Shown here: one piece after another, positions 1 to 12,491 of the stretch
Layout: every line of letters begins with the position of its first letter
Position numbering within the stretch: position 1 is the first letter of the stretch
Origin: Purshia tridentata
Lineage: Eukaryota; Streptophyta; Magnoliopsida; Rosales; Rosaceae
Direction of reading: 5' to 3'
Length of the DNA: 64,000 bases
Assembly (NCBI GenBank): GCA_003254885.1
Contig: QANT01007069.1
Span: forward strand, 1-64,000
Notes under the pieces: model-generated
The model's database searches: none
Told to the model about the DNA's origin: nothing
The model's input: only the letters and a program-made list of their open reading frames with translations
Made by a program: the position numbers and the translations under genes

Positions 1-198
1 TTCGGGCTTTGGGCCGGGCTTCGAGCGGGCCTAAACGGGCTTGACTTTGGGCTTCAAGGGGATGGCCCAAAGCCCGTTCAAGAGACTTTCGGGCCGGGTC
101 GGACCGGCCCAAATTTCGAGCCTAATCGAACTTCAGGCCCAATGGGTCGGACGGGCTTCGAGTGGGCTTCGAGCCTTGGACTTTTTGGTGACCCCTAG
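1..198. mobile_element. Terminal part of a hAT-like DNA transposon (cut by window edge)
   Basis: The first 180 bases are much richer in G and C than the rest and are packed with variants of GGGC, GCCCG and GGGCTTCGAG in both orientations, as in the subterminal arrays of plant hAT elements. The block ends sharply at position 198. Read inward from there on the minus strand it starts TAGGGGTCACCAAAAAG, which resembles hAT terminal inverted repeats. The other terminus and the 8-bp target duplication would lie before the window, so this rests on one end only. Confidence 0.5.
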
Positions 199-2480
199 AT
201 GGGGGAGTTGAATTTAATTAAGAAAAATATATAAGATACGTACAATGCATTAATATTTAATATATGAAATGTTGTATGGCGCTAGTAGTGATTGTGGAAG
301 AATGTGAAGCAAGAAGCATTACGTGTTTAATTGGTAAAGAAAACGAGCCTCTTTGTCATTGGAGCCCACCAATAGTGTCATCGATCAAGTTGTCAACACT
401 CAATATACCATTAATTATATGTGAGAGAGAGAGAGAGAGAGGTTGTGTCGTCATGGCTTTTCTAATAACACACCAAGTCAGGTACTGAAGGTGGTGACCT
501 CATTTTGGTGTCCACTATTGGTAATCTACATGATTTCTAGGTCCCCAACATTGCTTTTCTTTACTTTCGATACTTAAATAAAGGGTCGGCAACCAAGCCC
601 TTTAGCTGCTCCAAACTCCAAAGTGATCACCCAAAAAGATTAAAAAAAAAAAGTCAAAATTAAGATCGATTAAGACTTCAATTATTTTCAATATAATTAT
701 ACTAGTACGTCGTAATAATAAATAATATTCTTATTTTATGTTGTTAACAGTTGGAAATCTTCATTTTCTATTTTTATTTAATAGAAAAATTGTTTAAGAA
801 AAAAAAAGAAAAGAGAAAACTAAAATTCTGCATGTAATGAATTTGAGTCTGGACCTGGCACGCATAGCAGTTTTTGCCGATTGTGTGGCATCGACAACTT
901 GTAATATAGACTTTTATTTTGCTTTGGACATATTGGAGACAAGAGGATCGGACTGGCTCTTTCTGTGATCTCTGGCCTCCCTCTGTCAATTGGACTTAAG
1001 ATTTCGTCCATTAATTGACCCATTTTTGAGAGATCAGCTGATGCTGATGACCTAGTGACGATCACCATCGTATGGGATTTGGCTTTTCAGATTTGACCTA
1101 CTTCATCTATCTGATGATCATGGTGACCCCAAAAAGCACTTCTATTTGGTCCACGCTTCCATTTTATTGTGAATTTCTGACCATCACTTTGCTTGTTTGC
1201 TTCTTTGTCAAGAAAATCTTCACTTTCAAACCAGCAATATGGGTTTCTGGTAAACCAAAACAAGGTCAACAAAAATCAATGACTAGGTGTGACCCATAAT
1301 CGTCGTGGCATGCATGTATGTATGTATGTCCTGTTTATTTCATATCAATAGTGTTTCATTTATGTCTTTGAGTTAGTTCAAGGAATAAAAATGAGTTATT
1401 TCATATCAATAGTGTTTCAATTCCCTTCCATATAATAAAAAAATATTACTTCATTCACCTAATAATAAAGAAAGTTAAGGTAGGCTCTTTTCCACTCACC
1501 ATTTATTTTTATTTTTATTTTTCTAGTTAAAAAGAACTACTTGCCACTATTAAATTATACTAATCATATATAAAATCTTGTATGTCACAATCAAAAGAAA
1601 CGTGTATTCATAATATTTTTTTCAAAAGGGCAAACTACATATACCTTATAAAATGGGAAGATATATGGAGCACAAGTACACCAATGGCACTGAATGAGTT
1701 TCAAGATCATATATATATTGCCATGCTCTCAAGTCACAAGTCACATCAAAATTAATTACCCTCGCTTGTATTGTATCTTAAAAAAAAGGCTAGCTAGATA
1801 TGCATCTTGCATCAACATCAACTGATTTTATTTGTCCAAGTTGACATGTTTCCTCTTTTTTGAGAGTAACATGTTTCCTTCTTAATCTAGATTTCAAATG
1901 GAGAAATGTAATAACTACAAAAGATTAGCACTTCAACATTAAAATAGAATCCTATAATGCCATGAAATATATAAATAAAAATCAAAAGTAGTGAATTCGA
2001 TTCTCTTTGTTTTGAACTGATGCAACAAGGTGTGGGAGGTCAAAGTATTGTGATGGAAATTTCCATTTTGCCCCATCTCTAGATGGAGATGATATCGACC
2101 CTTATGTGAATCACATTATTGTGAATTGTAAGTCTCAAATGATCAGATAAATTTGTTCTGAATCTCATCAAAAATAATTAGATGTTTTCATCATATAATT
2201 ATCACTCAAATTACGTTATATTTTGTAAGTACAAGTGATGTAAATGTTAAAAGTCTTACCACATTCAATTATTAATTGTGATGAGAAGCACGCTGACTCA
2301 AGTTTTTCACCTTATAAGCATACATGGGTAAACACTAAACCCCATAAAACGTTATTATCCTTACAAATATAGGTAGAACTCTAAAAGCAAGCCCTCTTAG
2401 AATGGTCAATAATCAATATGGCTTATTTTTATGATTATATTATATATATTATGGACCCCATTTGTTTTATTTTGAGAAAT
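199..2480. other. AT-rich spacer without a recognised gene
   Basis: No open frame here looks like a protein family. There is a short AG microsatellite near 424-441, an ATGT run near 1313-1329, and a 24-bp direct repeat at 1335-1358 and 1396-1419 spaced 61 bp apart. Confidence 0.6.
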
Positions 2481-2548
2481 TAATCACAAAAGGTTCACAT
2501 TAAGAAGAAGCTGAAACTGTAATTTGTAGGAGGATGTGGGCCACTCCA

Positions 2549-3031
2549 ACGTGTGATGCAATCCCTTGCTCATCTTAAAACACATGGCAGACACCATATT
2601 TACCACCATCAACGGTGCACCTTTCACAACTCCAAGACTTAATTCATGATGGTGGGGACCACATCCCACAAGGTCACCCTCGTCCACCACATCGTCAGCT
2701 TATAGGCAAACTACGTGGCCCGCTCTCATTGGCCTGGCCATGCAGAATCAAAAGTATGTTAATGCTGGGCCCTCTCACTCATCTCCGAAGCCCACGATCT
2801 CCATGCCTGAAGGAAAGCAGAAGACAAGGCCACGTGTCTACAGGGGAACGTCACGATGACGAAGAAAGTGTTATTTAGCTCCCATGATTATGTCACGGGT
2901 GGGAGTGGGGCCCAACACCACAGTCCACGTCAGCTGACCCTGTCCTACTCTTTTAATTACACTGGGGCTTTAGCTTTTTGTTACGTCAAGGTTCAATCTT
3001 ACCGTTCCACGTCGAAGTCAATCTGACGTCA
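2549..3031 (+). promoter_or_regulatory. Cluster of ACGT/TGACG bZIP-type motifs upstream of the glutaredoxin gene
   Basis: Eight ACGT cores lie within 483 bp, starting at 2549, 2713, 2832, 2848, 2927, 2983, 3009 and 3026. They include a G-box (CACGTG, 2831-2836), an ABRE-like TACGTGGC (2712-2719), a mirrored CGTCA-cga-TGACG pair (2849-2861) and a full TGACGTCA (3024-3031). These are binding sites for bZIP factors, including TGA factors. CC-type glutaredoxins act with TGA factors, and the next gene downstream is one, so a regulatory link is inferred. The block is about 0.7-1.2 kb from the likely TATA box, so it would be an upstream module. Confidence 0.45.
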
Positions 3032-3762
3032 CCGTCATTTACTACTAAGACCATCACTCCCCCATGTGACTGCTCCACGCTGATCCACCGGCAATATCCA
3101 GTATTTCCGAACTGCCGTATTATATCGTAATACCTATCATTCTCACGCGCTTCTTCAGCTCGTGCACTTCCATCTACCCATCATTCNCCATCTACCAATC
3201 ATTCGTTCGTGAGTAATCCCACTCCTTATTTCTTTTTTTTTTCCTTTTTTTTTGATAACATTAGGGAGAAACATCCCAAGACAAAAAGAGATTTTTCTGA
3301 TATTAATTAGTGTTGAGGACAAAATTTCTCAGCACAAAAAAAAAAGATATAGCTTGTAAATTATAATGTGTGTAAGTATTTATAAATGTCTTAATTGTAT
3401 CTTTTAAGTAATTAATTTTGAGTTAGATATTATTATTTTTATTATGATATTAATTAGATTTAGATTTATTTATGTGTGTTAATATTAGTGTTTACGCATG
3501 TTTACACATCACTAACTTGAGTAGCCTATGAAACCAATTCTTATTATGTGAACTAAATAATTCTTTAATTTTTAAGAAGAGAATTTTGACTTCAAATTTT
3601 CATTTAAAAATAAAATAAAATAAAGAGAAAAAGCATTGATTGTAATTCTTTAATTTTCATTGCGCGTGGGCATGGAATTTTGCTCCAAAGCTTCGATTCT
3701 AAAGAACTATGTAAACACAGTACATTGTGATGTAAGCAAGCACACCCGGCCCCTCTTCCTTA
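3032..3762. other. Spacer between the ACGT cluster and the glutaredoxin core promoter
   Basis: The first part (to about 3210) is C/T-rich and leader-like, with one N at 3187 and a donor-like GTGAGTAAT near 3208. It could be an upstream leader exon or a non-coding transcript start, but no matching acceptor could be fixed. The remainder is AT-rich with poly-T and shows nothing recognisable. Confidence 0.35.
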
Positions 3763-3770
3763 TTTATAAA
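3763..3770 (+). promoter_or_regulatory. TATA box of the glutaredoxin gene
   Basis: TTTATAAA lies 166 bp before the chosen ATG and is followed by a C/T-rich leader, the usual layout of a plant core promoter. Confidence 0.6.
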
Positions 3771-3935
3771 ATCTCCCACAATACCCCCAAACTCTCTCTC
3801 ACACTCACCAACCCATTCATTTCCCTTTGCAACCTTCCCTCTCTTCCGTTGACATCACCGCCACGGCCATCCCCCCCTCTCTCTGTCTCTCAATCTAATT
3901 CACGTCCTCCTTATCTTCCGTTGAATTTTCCTGCG

Positions 3936-4412
3936 ATGCAAGGCCTACGGCGTTGCTCAAACGACGTCGTCCATCTCGGCCTCTCTCCATCCCCAGCACC
4001 AGCACCCCCACCCACCACGTCCTCCTCCTCCGCGACCACCACCACCACTTCCCTCTCCATCGACGTGGCTGAATCCGCCGAGACCCGAATCCGCCGCCTC
4101 ATCTCGGAGCATCCGGTCATCATCTTCAGCCGCAACGCCTGCTGCATGTGCCACGTCATGAAGAAGCTCCTGGCCACCATCGGAGTCCACCCAACCGTCA
4201 TCGAATTGGACGACGACGAGATCGCCGCCCTCCCCGACCTCGACCATCCCAGCAACTCTCCCCCAGCCGTTTTCATCGGCGGCACGTGCGTCGGTGGCCT
4301 GGAGTCCCTCGTGGCTCTCCACCTCAGCGGGCACCTGGTCCCTAAACTTATCCAAGTTGGTATGGTGCCCTCTGGGTCTGGGTATGAAACTATGAACAAC
4401 CAAAAGTTATAA
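3936..4412 (+). CDS. CC-type (ROXY) glutaredoxin, GRXC9/C10-like
   Basis: Single exon, 158 residues. CC-type glutaredoxins are plant-specific thiol oxidoreductases that act with TGA bZIP factors in defence, jasmonate signalling and development. Residues 1-48 are a low-complexity Ser/Thr/Pro leader. The glutaredoxin fold follows, with the CCMC active site at 69-72 after the strand VIIFSR, the cis-proline region SPPAVFIGG (about 108-116) and the glutathione-site CVGG (118-121). The frame stays open upstream to 3660 without an ATG, and that stretch holds the TATA box, so the ATG at 3936 is taken as the start. Odd point: the protein ends in a Met/Ser/Gly-rich tail (GMVPSGSGYETMNNQKL) instead of the ALWL-type end of most CC-type members, which recruits TOPLESS. 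An alternative is splicing at a GTATGG donor (4360) to an acceptor at 4489, giving a different short tail. Family assignment is firm; the exact paralogue is not. Confidence 0.9.
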   Translation: MQGLRRCSNDVVHLGLSPSPAPAPPPTTSSSSATTTTTSLSIDVAESAETRIRRLISEHPVIIFSRNACCMCHVMKKLLATIGVHPTVIELDDDEIAALPDLDHPSNSPPAVFIGGTCVGGLESLVALHLSGHLVPKLIQVGMVPSGSGYETMNNQKL

Positions 4413-7108
4413 AAATTATATTTCTACCTATATATAGATTATATTTGTAATTTTTGACCCCAATCTGGGGGCTATTGTTTTAAAATTAGGAGCAGAATTG
4501 TTGAACAAGACTTGTAGTTGAAGATATCGATCCCCTTTGCTTAGTTGCTTTGCTTTGCCTAATACTCGCTGTGTCGTACACGGGACATGTTCTTGCTTCT
4601 TCATTACGTACATCGCTTCTGCTCTGCTCTACGTCCAACGACCCGATCTAGTTTCCAAAGCAGTCAGTCACTCAGTCAGTGGAATTGGGTCCCACCCGGC
4701 TCGCCTCTCTCCCATCATCCAACCATCCGATTTGTGGACTTCTTCCAATGCGATGTATGTTTATATTATAGCTTGGAAATTTGTCCTTCAGAAAAAAAAA
4801 AAAAAGGGGGTACTTCTGAGCATTTTGATATAAATGGTTAGAACGATGGGTCCCACTTGCAATTATTGAGCAATCGAGGCCGTTGAATTTGAGTATATTC
4901 TCTCTTTTTATTCCAAATTTGGTAGTAGCTTCTACAATTGTACATGCAGTTGTACCGAGTGAGTGAGTGAGTGACTGGTACTACTTGGGTTAAGTGTCAC
5001 TAATCTTGGGTTTAAATTCTCTTTTGACTATCAACATCATGATCTTGGTTAAGGAATAGGTTTCAGATGAATCCAATTTCTCTGTTTTTAATGAAGGTGT
5101 CGTTAGTATCTTTTATCAAATTTAATTTACTTATTATGTAATTAAAAAATTTAAGGCTTATTGTAAAGATTAGTATGTTTAAAAATAATAAATTATTGAA
5201 TTTATATGATTTGATGAACGGTACAAACAACAATATTTCTAAAATTCCAAAAACAGGGAAGTAAAATTCGTTTTGGATTACTTGGTGACCAAGACAACAA
5301 GCTTTGAATGGTGCTCTACTGTTAGATATTCCGAAAAGGTTCCTCCACCTACTATTGCTTAGACCAAAGATGCATTCTATAAGTAGTGGACGATGTACAT
5401 GCAAGACTAATGCGATATTTGAGAGAGTGTTTTAGATATTCTTGTTATCCTTTTCACCCAGAAAATTGTTGTTATTTTTGAAAAATAAAATCAGGCTATA
5501 ACAGGTTGGCAATAATGAAATTATTTGATGTGATTCAAGAGTGAGAGATAAATGATTCATATGATATGAAATTGAAGGCAAATTTGTCGCAATGCCTTGA
5601 GACAGTATCCATGGGTGTGGTTGCCCACCTGACAAACCATTTCACCATCACTTCTGCCACCATAAATTAATACCTAATCACTTTACCCCAGCATGGACCG
5701 ACCTCTTTATTAGTAAAATTAGAAATTATTATGCGATTTGCCTAAAATGTATAAGATTGTTGGTTTTAAATGTATTTTGTTACGATTAAAATGTGTCAAA
5801 TAAAGATCATAATTCTAACCATGGCAAAAATAAAATAACTATAAAAACCAATTGGATTAAGAGTTTGTGGCCATAAATTTTATTCCTAATCAGGGAATGA
5901 ATGATGGGATGTGAAAGGTGATAATGAAGAGGGTTAATTCCAAATCACTATCAAATATGGGGCCCAAATTTTCCTTTGTCTTTGGAAAAGACAGCTTAAT
6001 TAGTGAGGACCGTGATGAGAGCAAAAACCATTAACCACCACCACAAAAACCCACAATGGCACAAACAAGAGTGCGTGTCCGCCTTTAATTTTTCTTTAAT
6101 CGATAATAATACGTGGCACACATGCAGTGGGTTTGATTGACTCCATGGTGTATTGGTGTGGAATGTGGACCCTGCCATGTAGAATCTTTACTCCCCTACG
6201 TCACAAGAATCTCCCTCTGATTCTCTTAGTAGCCCACAACATTCAACAATTTATAACATTTTAAATTGAAACTCTCCAAAAAACCTATCATAATGTTAAG
6301 AAAAAAAAAAAAACCAATCTTTTTTGTTCATATTTTATGAAATAATGGAGTATTAGTGATCGATAGTTCCTTAATGGTGGGGTTTTAGGTTACCACTTTG
6401 TCCTAGTCTTTAGGTACTTTACCAGTCTATTAACCCTTTTGTTTTATATTTCTTTATGGGCTTCCACTTGCATGTCTCTTCTCCGATCTCAACCTCTATT
6501 TTCTATTCATTTTTATATTAACAACATATTCTTTTAATTTTCAGTCTCGAAGATCAGCCTTTTAACTCATATGAAAATTGTTACCTTTAATGTTTGATTT
6601 TAATGAAAGTTAAAGATGCTTAGCCCGTAGTTTTTCAATTTCCAAATATAAAATTCAGATTAAAAAAATTATATCAAATAAATAGAAAATATGTTTGAGT
6701 CCCACGGATTAACAGAGTTTATCAGTGACGATCACAGCATCAGCATCAGGACATTTGTGTAATTTACAACATAATATATCAAATTGCTGGACAAAATGAA
6801 AACTAAAACGATGCCAACAGAAAGAAAAGCTGATAATGGCAACATATATACTTTGGCATATATTTTTGCCAACATGTCACTTTTTTATTTTTTTTTCAAC
6901 AAAAAATCAGTGCATAAATTGCCAGAGCCTTAAAGATAGAGCAGCATGGCAAAAATGAATGTCATCACTGCCCGCTACAAAATTACAATATCAAACTCTG
7001 TTGAACTTTACAAAATCTTCCTGTGTAATTCCCAATTCTTCATTCTAGCCTACTACTCTAATCCTTTTTGTTATGATGATGAAGAGCTCAGGGAAAAATG
7101 GTTTCCTG
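4413..7108. other. 2.7-kb spacer between glutaredoxin and adenine nucleotide carrier genes
   Basis: The proximal part is the glutaredoxin 3' untranslated region. Small GAGT repeats occur near 4957-4974. The distal end holds the 3' region of the minus-strand carrier gene. Short open frames here (for example 5063-5404 on the minus strand) have AT-driven composition and no recognisable domain. I see no gene. Confidence 0.6.
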
Positions 7109-9974
7109 CTATAATCCATCCCATTTCATGAACTTCTTGACCTCATCGTACAAAACCAAGATGGCAGCAGCTCCGGTACTCCTGAACATGTTCGAAACTG
7201 CACCACGATAAAATGAAGCCACCCCCTCCGTTCTATATATCTTCCTCCAGCAGTCCAGAGTGTTATTGTACATCCGCTGTTCCATGCCAGACTGCATCAT
7301 CATCCGCCTCCGAACTGTATCCAGTGGATATGACAACAATCCAGCTGAGGTAGTCACTGCCTGGGCTACTACCCAACGCTTCCACAATGGCAACTCAGTT
7401 TCTTTAGATTCTTCAGACAAAATCTCTTTTATAGTATCAAAGCCTCCAAAATAAAGGCCCCTGTGAATGACCATCCCCTGTATAGAGGCAGGAAGCCCTC
7501 GGTAAACCCCTTGAATACCATCCTTTTGCCGAATCGTAGCCAGGAAATGGTAGATGCCTCGAAATTGGCGGACGTTGTTTCTACCAATGTCAGCAGCAAG
7601 TCGGGTATGTGCAATATCAAGTGGGTATATTAAAATCAATGTTGTACAACCAGCAGCAGCTCCAGCAATGAAATTGGCAGATGCACCAGACAGAAAATGA
7701 CCATCTTGAGAATTTCCACTTCTTAAAACGTTTCTATAAAGATCCTGTAAAAGAAATTAGTTTATAAGGACCATGCACTACATGATATGATCACTATGAA
7801 ATCTTCATATATTACTTAGAGCTATTCCATCTACCACCGTAGCAAACAAATTCAAAAAGGTATTATCAGTTTACTTATTGTCTCAGATTTGTACTCATAG
7901 ATTTCCTTAAATCATGTAAAAGAACCTTTGGATAAATATATGTTTTTAACAAGTCATATGTTGTGATGCTACTTAGATGCCCATCTGATCTGAGCCTAAT
8001 GCTTACCCATGTCACTTAGTCTCCTAATAAATGCTGCCAGTAATTTCTGCCATCCTAGCTTTACATATAACAAAAACATTATCAAGGACAGATAATATGC
8101 AATCAGGGACACAGGTTATAAGAAACCCATACACAGTTTCATCTGATTAAACTTCAAAAAGTCTCGATCTCCTGGAGTTAAAATTTCATAAATACTTTTT
8201 CTTTTTCTAATATTTCCCTTGTTCAGGAGAAGGGCAGCCTCCCACGCCAAAATTACAAGACTTAGTGTCTGCACTCAAGACCTCTCCCTTTGGGGGAAAA
8301 TTTCCTCCTTATCTTCTTTACTGCAATTAAGAGAATCCCACATTTTTGGCTTTCTACTGTAGATCTTGGTTATTGTTCATAACCATTTTCACACTCCTAC
8401 AAACAATTCATATTGTGGTTAATGACATGACTTGTGCTCTTTGACAAGATATCTCCTAGTTTACCTCTCTAAATTCTCAAAAATTACAGCAAAAAAAAAT
8501 TTATTTTCTCTTTCTAAAACCTCTTTCTTACAATCTAAAGCCCACTACAATCCTAGGAAACAGCCCACCAGGAAACAGCCCACCTTGTGTTGTCCTACAT
8601 CATGCTTGTTATTCTAATATGGATATATTTGTCGACTCAAAATATTCATAATCGCCCCTCTCATCTCTAGTTTTGTTGCAAGGTAGGTACATTTATTAAT
8701 TATATGTGCCTCAAAGCACTCCGCACATTTTAAGGAAGTCATTCAATTAGTTATCATCATTTCTTGGAGTGAAATCCACCATTACCATTCATTCTCAACA
8801 TTGACACCCTAATTCTGTTCCCAGACATAACAAAACCATGCCAAATGTTGACCTAAAGACCATTTAATACCTTAAAAGTAAGGGAACATGAATAGCATTG
8901 CAACCTTTCCCTCTTCCTTTTGGAAAAGCCCCTTTCCTACTGAACATCATGCTCGCTGAACCAAACCCCTCATCTACACTGTGCTCACTCTCAACCAGAT
9001 ATGTCCAAATATTGTCTCATATAACAATAATTGAAAACCATATTGTAAACTTTACACCAGACAAAAAAGTCCTCACTAATGATGGATTGGTTAGTACTAA
9101 GGCAGGCACGAATGTTTAACAGAGTCGATGAATCAAGTTCTCCACTTTCCTTTCTCCATAATATTTTCCCTGATAGCTAGCAGGCAAGTATAGAGAAGAA
9201 GCACTCCAAGAAGATGGATTCTTTTTAGGAATTAATCAGATAATTGAACCCCACACCTCCTAACAAGCTCCAGCAAAGTCATAGTTATTGTGCCAACAAA
9301 CTCCCTCAAGGCAATCTAATTTGCTATAAACTACATAAAAGCCCATTCAAGTTCCTATCGCATCAACACTGCATTACAGGCCATCATGAGATGCCAATAT
9401 ATAAGAGAGAAGTTACATAAAAGATGTTCAAACAAGAACACTCTTTGATCCATTTTTTCTATTTTTCATTGCTCACATGTGTAACAACAAACCCATAAAT
9501 TCAAGGTATAACAAAAAACCCATCTGAAAGAAACAGTTCTAAATGTGAGAAATTCCCATCAGTCCCATTCGAGACTCACAGTGATCAAAACCCAATACAA
9601 AAAAAAAAAAGCAAATCTCTAAAAAGAAGTGGAAGCGTTCGTACCTTGAGGGAAAAATTGAGAGCGACAGAAGGGTAATATCGAAGAACGCTGCTGCCAT
9701 TGCCTCTCCAAAGAGAAAGAATGCCTTCTTCTCTGACCGTACGGGCGAGACAATCAAGCATGCCCTTGAATCTGGTACGTCCGCCGCCAAGAATGGCGAG
9801 ATTGCTCTCTTGAGTCTGCAACAAAAGCTTGGTTCTTTCAATCGGGGCCACAATCGTGTGTACCATCCCACCCATCACCGCCCCAGCCATTAGATCACGG
9901 TGGAAGCTGGTCAGCCAATCGGACGGCCCTAATCTCGACCTTCTCTTTTCTAGGTCAACGTCATCTTTGTTCAT
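7109..9974 (-). CDS. ADP/ATP carrier of the PM-ANT1 type (mitochondrial carrier family)
   Basis: Two exons, 9974-9645 and 7744-7109, joined in phase 0 across a 1.9-kb intron with GT-AG ends; 321 residues, a normal length for the family. Six-helix carriers of this family exchange nucleotides across membranes. The three carrier signatures are visible: APIERTK (about 44-49), YPLDIAH (150-156) and YPLDTVR (250-256). The last runs into RRRMMM (257-262), the hallmark of adenine nucleotide translocators. The short N-terminus lacks the long presequence of mitochondrial AAC1-3. The best match I recall is Arabidopsis At5g56450 (PM-ANT1), which is reported to act in ATP export at the plasma membrane, so that location is inferred by similarity. 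The intron contains no recognised gene, only a 14-bp direct repeat near 8555-8585. The gene is head-to-head with the IDD gene, 3 kb apart. Confidence 0.9.
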
Positions 9975-12483
9975 TCTCTGAACCCTCTCTTTCCCTCTAT
10001 TTCTTGTTAATGTGTGTCTCTGTATGTGTCTCTATATGTTTGTTGAAAATGGTGGGAAATCGAGATGGGCGGCACTACCCATTAATAAATTTGTTTTTTT
10101 TTTTTTTCTGACAGAAAAACTATCCATTAATAATGCATAGTATTTAACAAATTTCCCAAGTCCCAAACACAAAGCTTCATCGATTAACTAACTAATTATC
10201 AATTATCATACAAAGTTACAACACTTGTTTGATCTTTGTATTTGTGCTTTAAGAATTAAGATGCAAAGATAACGGAATACGCGCTTCACTTCCCGATATA
10301 TCATATATCTGACCTTTTGATGAGGAGAGTGCTCAGGATAGCGTCAGACGCAGCCCAGGATTGGGTTGATGGATAAGCATCAGTTTTGTTTTGCCACGTC
10401 TTTTTTTTTTTAATTGCAGAAAAAAGAGAAGGGTAGAAAACTTTTATTCAACCANAGAAGGTTAGAGAAAACTTTTATTCAACCAACGCTAATTCATTAA
10501 CTCTTTCTCATTTGATCATCACTGTTCATGACTCACACCTATTTAATACTACATGCGATGTGTATTATAAAAAAACTTTACTTGATATAAATATGAACAA
10601 TTATTCAACTAAAGTGTCTTGCTATAATCATGTTATTAATTTTTAATTGTGAGTCCGTACGCATCACTGAGTCAGAGTCATAATATAAGAAGTTTTGCTT
10701 TGTGGACTTTTTCTTCCTAGAGTTGCAAATTTTCATACGCAATCAAGCAAGGTGGCTAATTTTTGTTTCTGTCTAACTTTTCTTATATATATATATATTT
10801 CAATTTCAAATAAGGTAAAGAACATGATTGCAAGTTTTTTTGAACAAGATTACAAGGTTGAAAAATGAAGAGACGAGTTATGGTATTCGATTTTGGGACA
10901 CTTACGTGTGTACTTAGAATTTGCATGTAGAAAGAAAGAAAAAGTAAAGGAGGCCCATTTCAGTTGTTGCATTCTCGGCTTGGGCTTATCTTTTATTATT
11001 CACGATTCAATATTTCATGGGCCTGAGCTTATCGAAAAAAGTGAGCTGCTAGAATGTCTTTTCCACCCACTTGATTGGGCTGGTTTAAAACCCAACCCAT
11101 ATGTGAAATTCAAACCCGAATACAGTCTTTTGCACCCATTTGATTAGAACAGTAAAACTCGACATGTTTGTCTGAATATTGAACCCTGCAGAACAAGATA
11201 ATTATCACGTGAACATTGAACAGTTGAACTCAGAGTGAGATTCAGACCTATTTTTTATGGGCTAAGAAAAAAGGACAGTGAAGTTGAAAATGACAAATAG
11301 AAGCAATCAAATAATGAGCTAGAGAATATAATATTATATACCAGTAAATCCAAACAATAAACTGATCATATGTAATAAATTTATACTATTTTTGGATGTA
11401 TGCATGTCACCTCATGAATTAATGAACAAATACTGTTCACATATATGAAAATTGAGGCTCTTACAGTTCATTATGTATGCAGAGATTGTTTTGTATATAG
11501 TTCAAAATACCAATTATATATGTTGTGGCATCTAGCTATAGCTAATTAACTTCATGGTACTGAGCTATATAGCTAATGTCAATTTTATTGTCCTACTTTG
11601 TTGCTTCCATCTTTAACCTTGTTAATGTAAATGACCAGTGCTGATCTGTCTCTCTCTCTCTCTCTCTCGGCACATAAATAGAATTATAAAATAAAGATGA
11701 TATGGGTTGTGCTGTGCAGCACTGGGGACCGGCCTATTTTTTTGTTGCCCTATTCATTTCAAAGACCAAGAAAATTAAATGTCAGAAAACTAGCTAGCTA
11801 TATATATATTTTAGTGAAGTTGAATTACTAAATTAATAATAAGTAGGGACTAAACAAGTATAATATAAGAACGAGGACTGTTTTCCCATAAGCATATATG
11901 TCTGCTGGAATATATTGAATCACTGAATATGAATATCCATCCAATCATGGATATATGCTTAATAATATTAAGTGGTAATATTGCACAAACAAGCTAGCTA
12001 GCTCGGTGGGGTTATACTTTTCTCTTTTACCCATTATGTTAAAAGGCCATAATCAACTTCTTATCATCTCCTTATCATATATCTCTATCTCTCTCTTTCT
12101 CTTTCAGTCTCTCTCTGCTACTACTGTGTGTGAAGTCTTTCTCTGTTTTCTCTTTTCACTTGGTTGCTTTATTTCTACTTTTTATGGCAAGGAGAAAGGT
12201 ATATAGTGTGTTAGAAAAAGGCTTAAAAAAACTAAAAAAATAGGAAATGTAATTTTAAAAAGTGAATATATATAAAATTATTAAAAGAAATAATTTCAGG
12301 GACTGGGATGAGAACAAAGGAAAAGACAGAAAGTGCACGTCAGAACAAGCCTGTTGGTTGAGCTGTGGTGGTGGATGGGTGGAGAGCTCCAAGGGAATCC
12401 CTCCTCATCCACATCTCTTTCTCTCTCTTCTCTCTCATGCACACACGCACACATACATATATCTCATACTCTTTTTTATGATT
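9975..12483. other. Spacer between divergent carrier and IDD genes
   Basis: The first 100 bases are the carrier's promoter side. A short tandem copy of a segment ending in TTTATTCAACCA lies at about 10430-10485, with an N at 10455 inside it. A (TC)10 microsatellite is at 11649-11668. At about 12060-12200 a CT-rich stretch ends in a donor-like AAAG/GTATAT, which may be a leader exon of the IDD gene. No protein gene is visible. Confidence 0.5.
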
Positions 12484-12491
12484 TATATAAA
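12484..12491 (+). promoter_or_regulatory. Possible TATA box of the IDD gene
   Basis: TATATAAA lies 529 bp before the start codon. It would give a leader of about 490 bases, which is common for IDD genes. An alternative is transcription from about 12.05 kb with a spliced leader. Confidence 0.35.

Noticed and set aside
2615-2878. 87-residue open frame on the plus strand in the ACGT-rich block
   Set aside because: No domain or family resemblance; the composition reflects the locally higher GC, and regulatory motifs explain the region better.
3660-3935. Upstream in-frame extension of the glutaredoxin
   Set aside because: It begins at a non-ATG codon and contains the TATA box and C/T-rich leader, so it is promoter and untranslated leader.
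5063-5404. 113-residue minus-strand frame in the glutaredoxin-carrier spacer
   Set aside because: Rich in Phe/Ile/Asn from AT bias, no motif, and no promoter or splice context.
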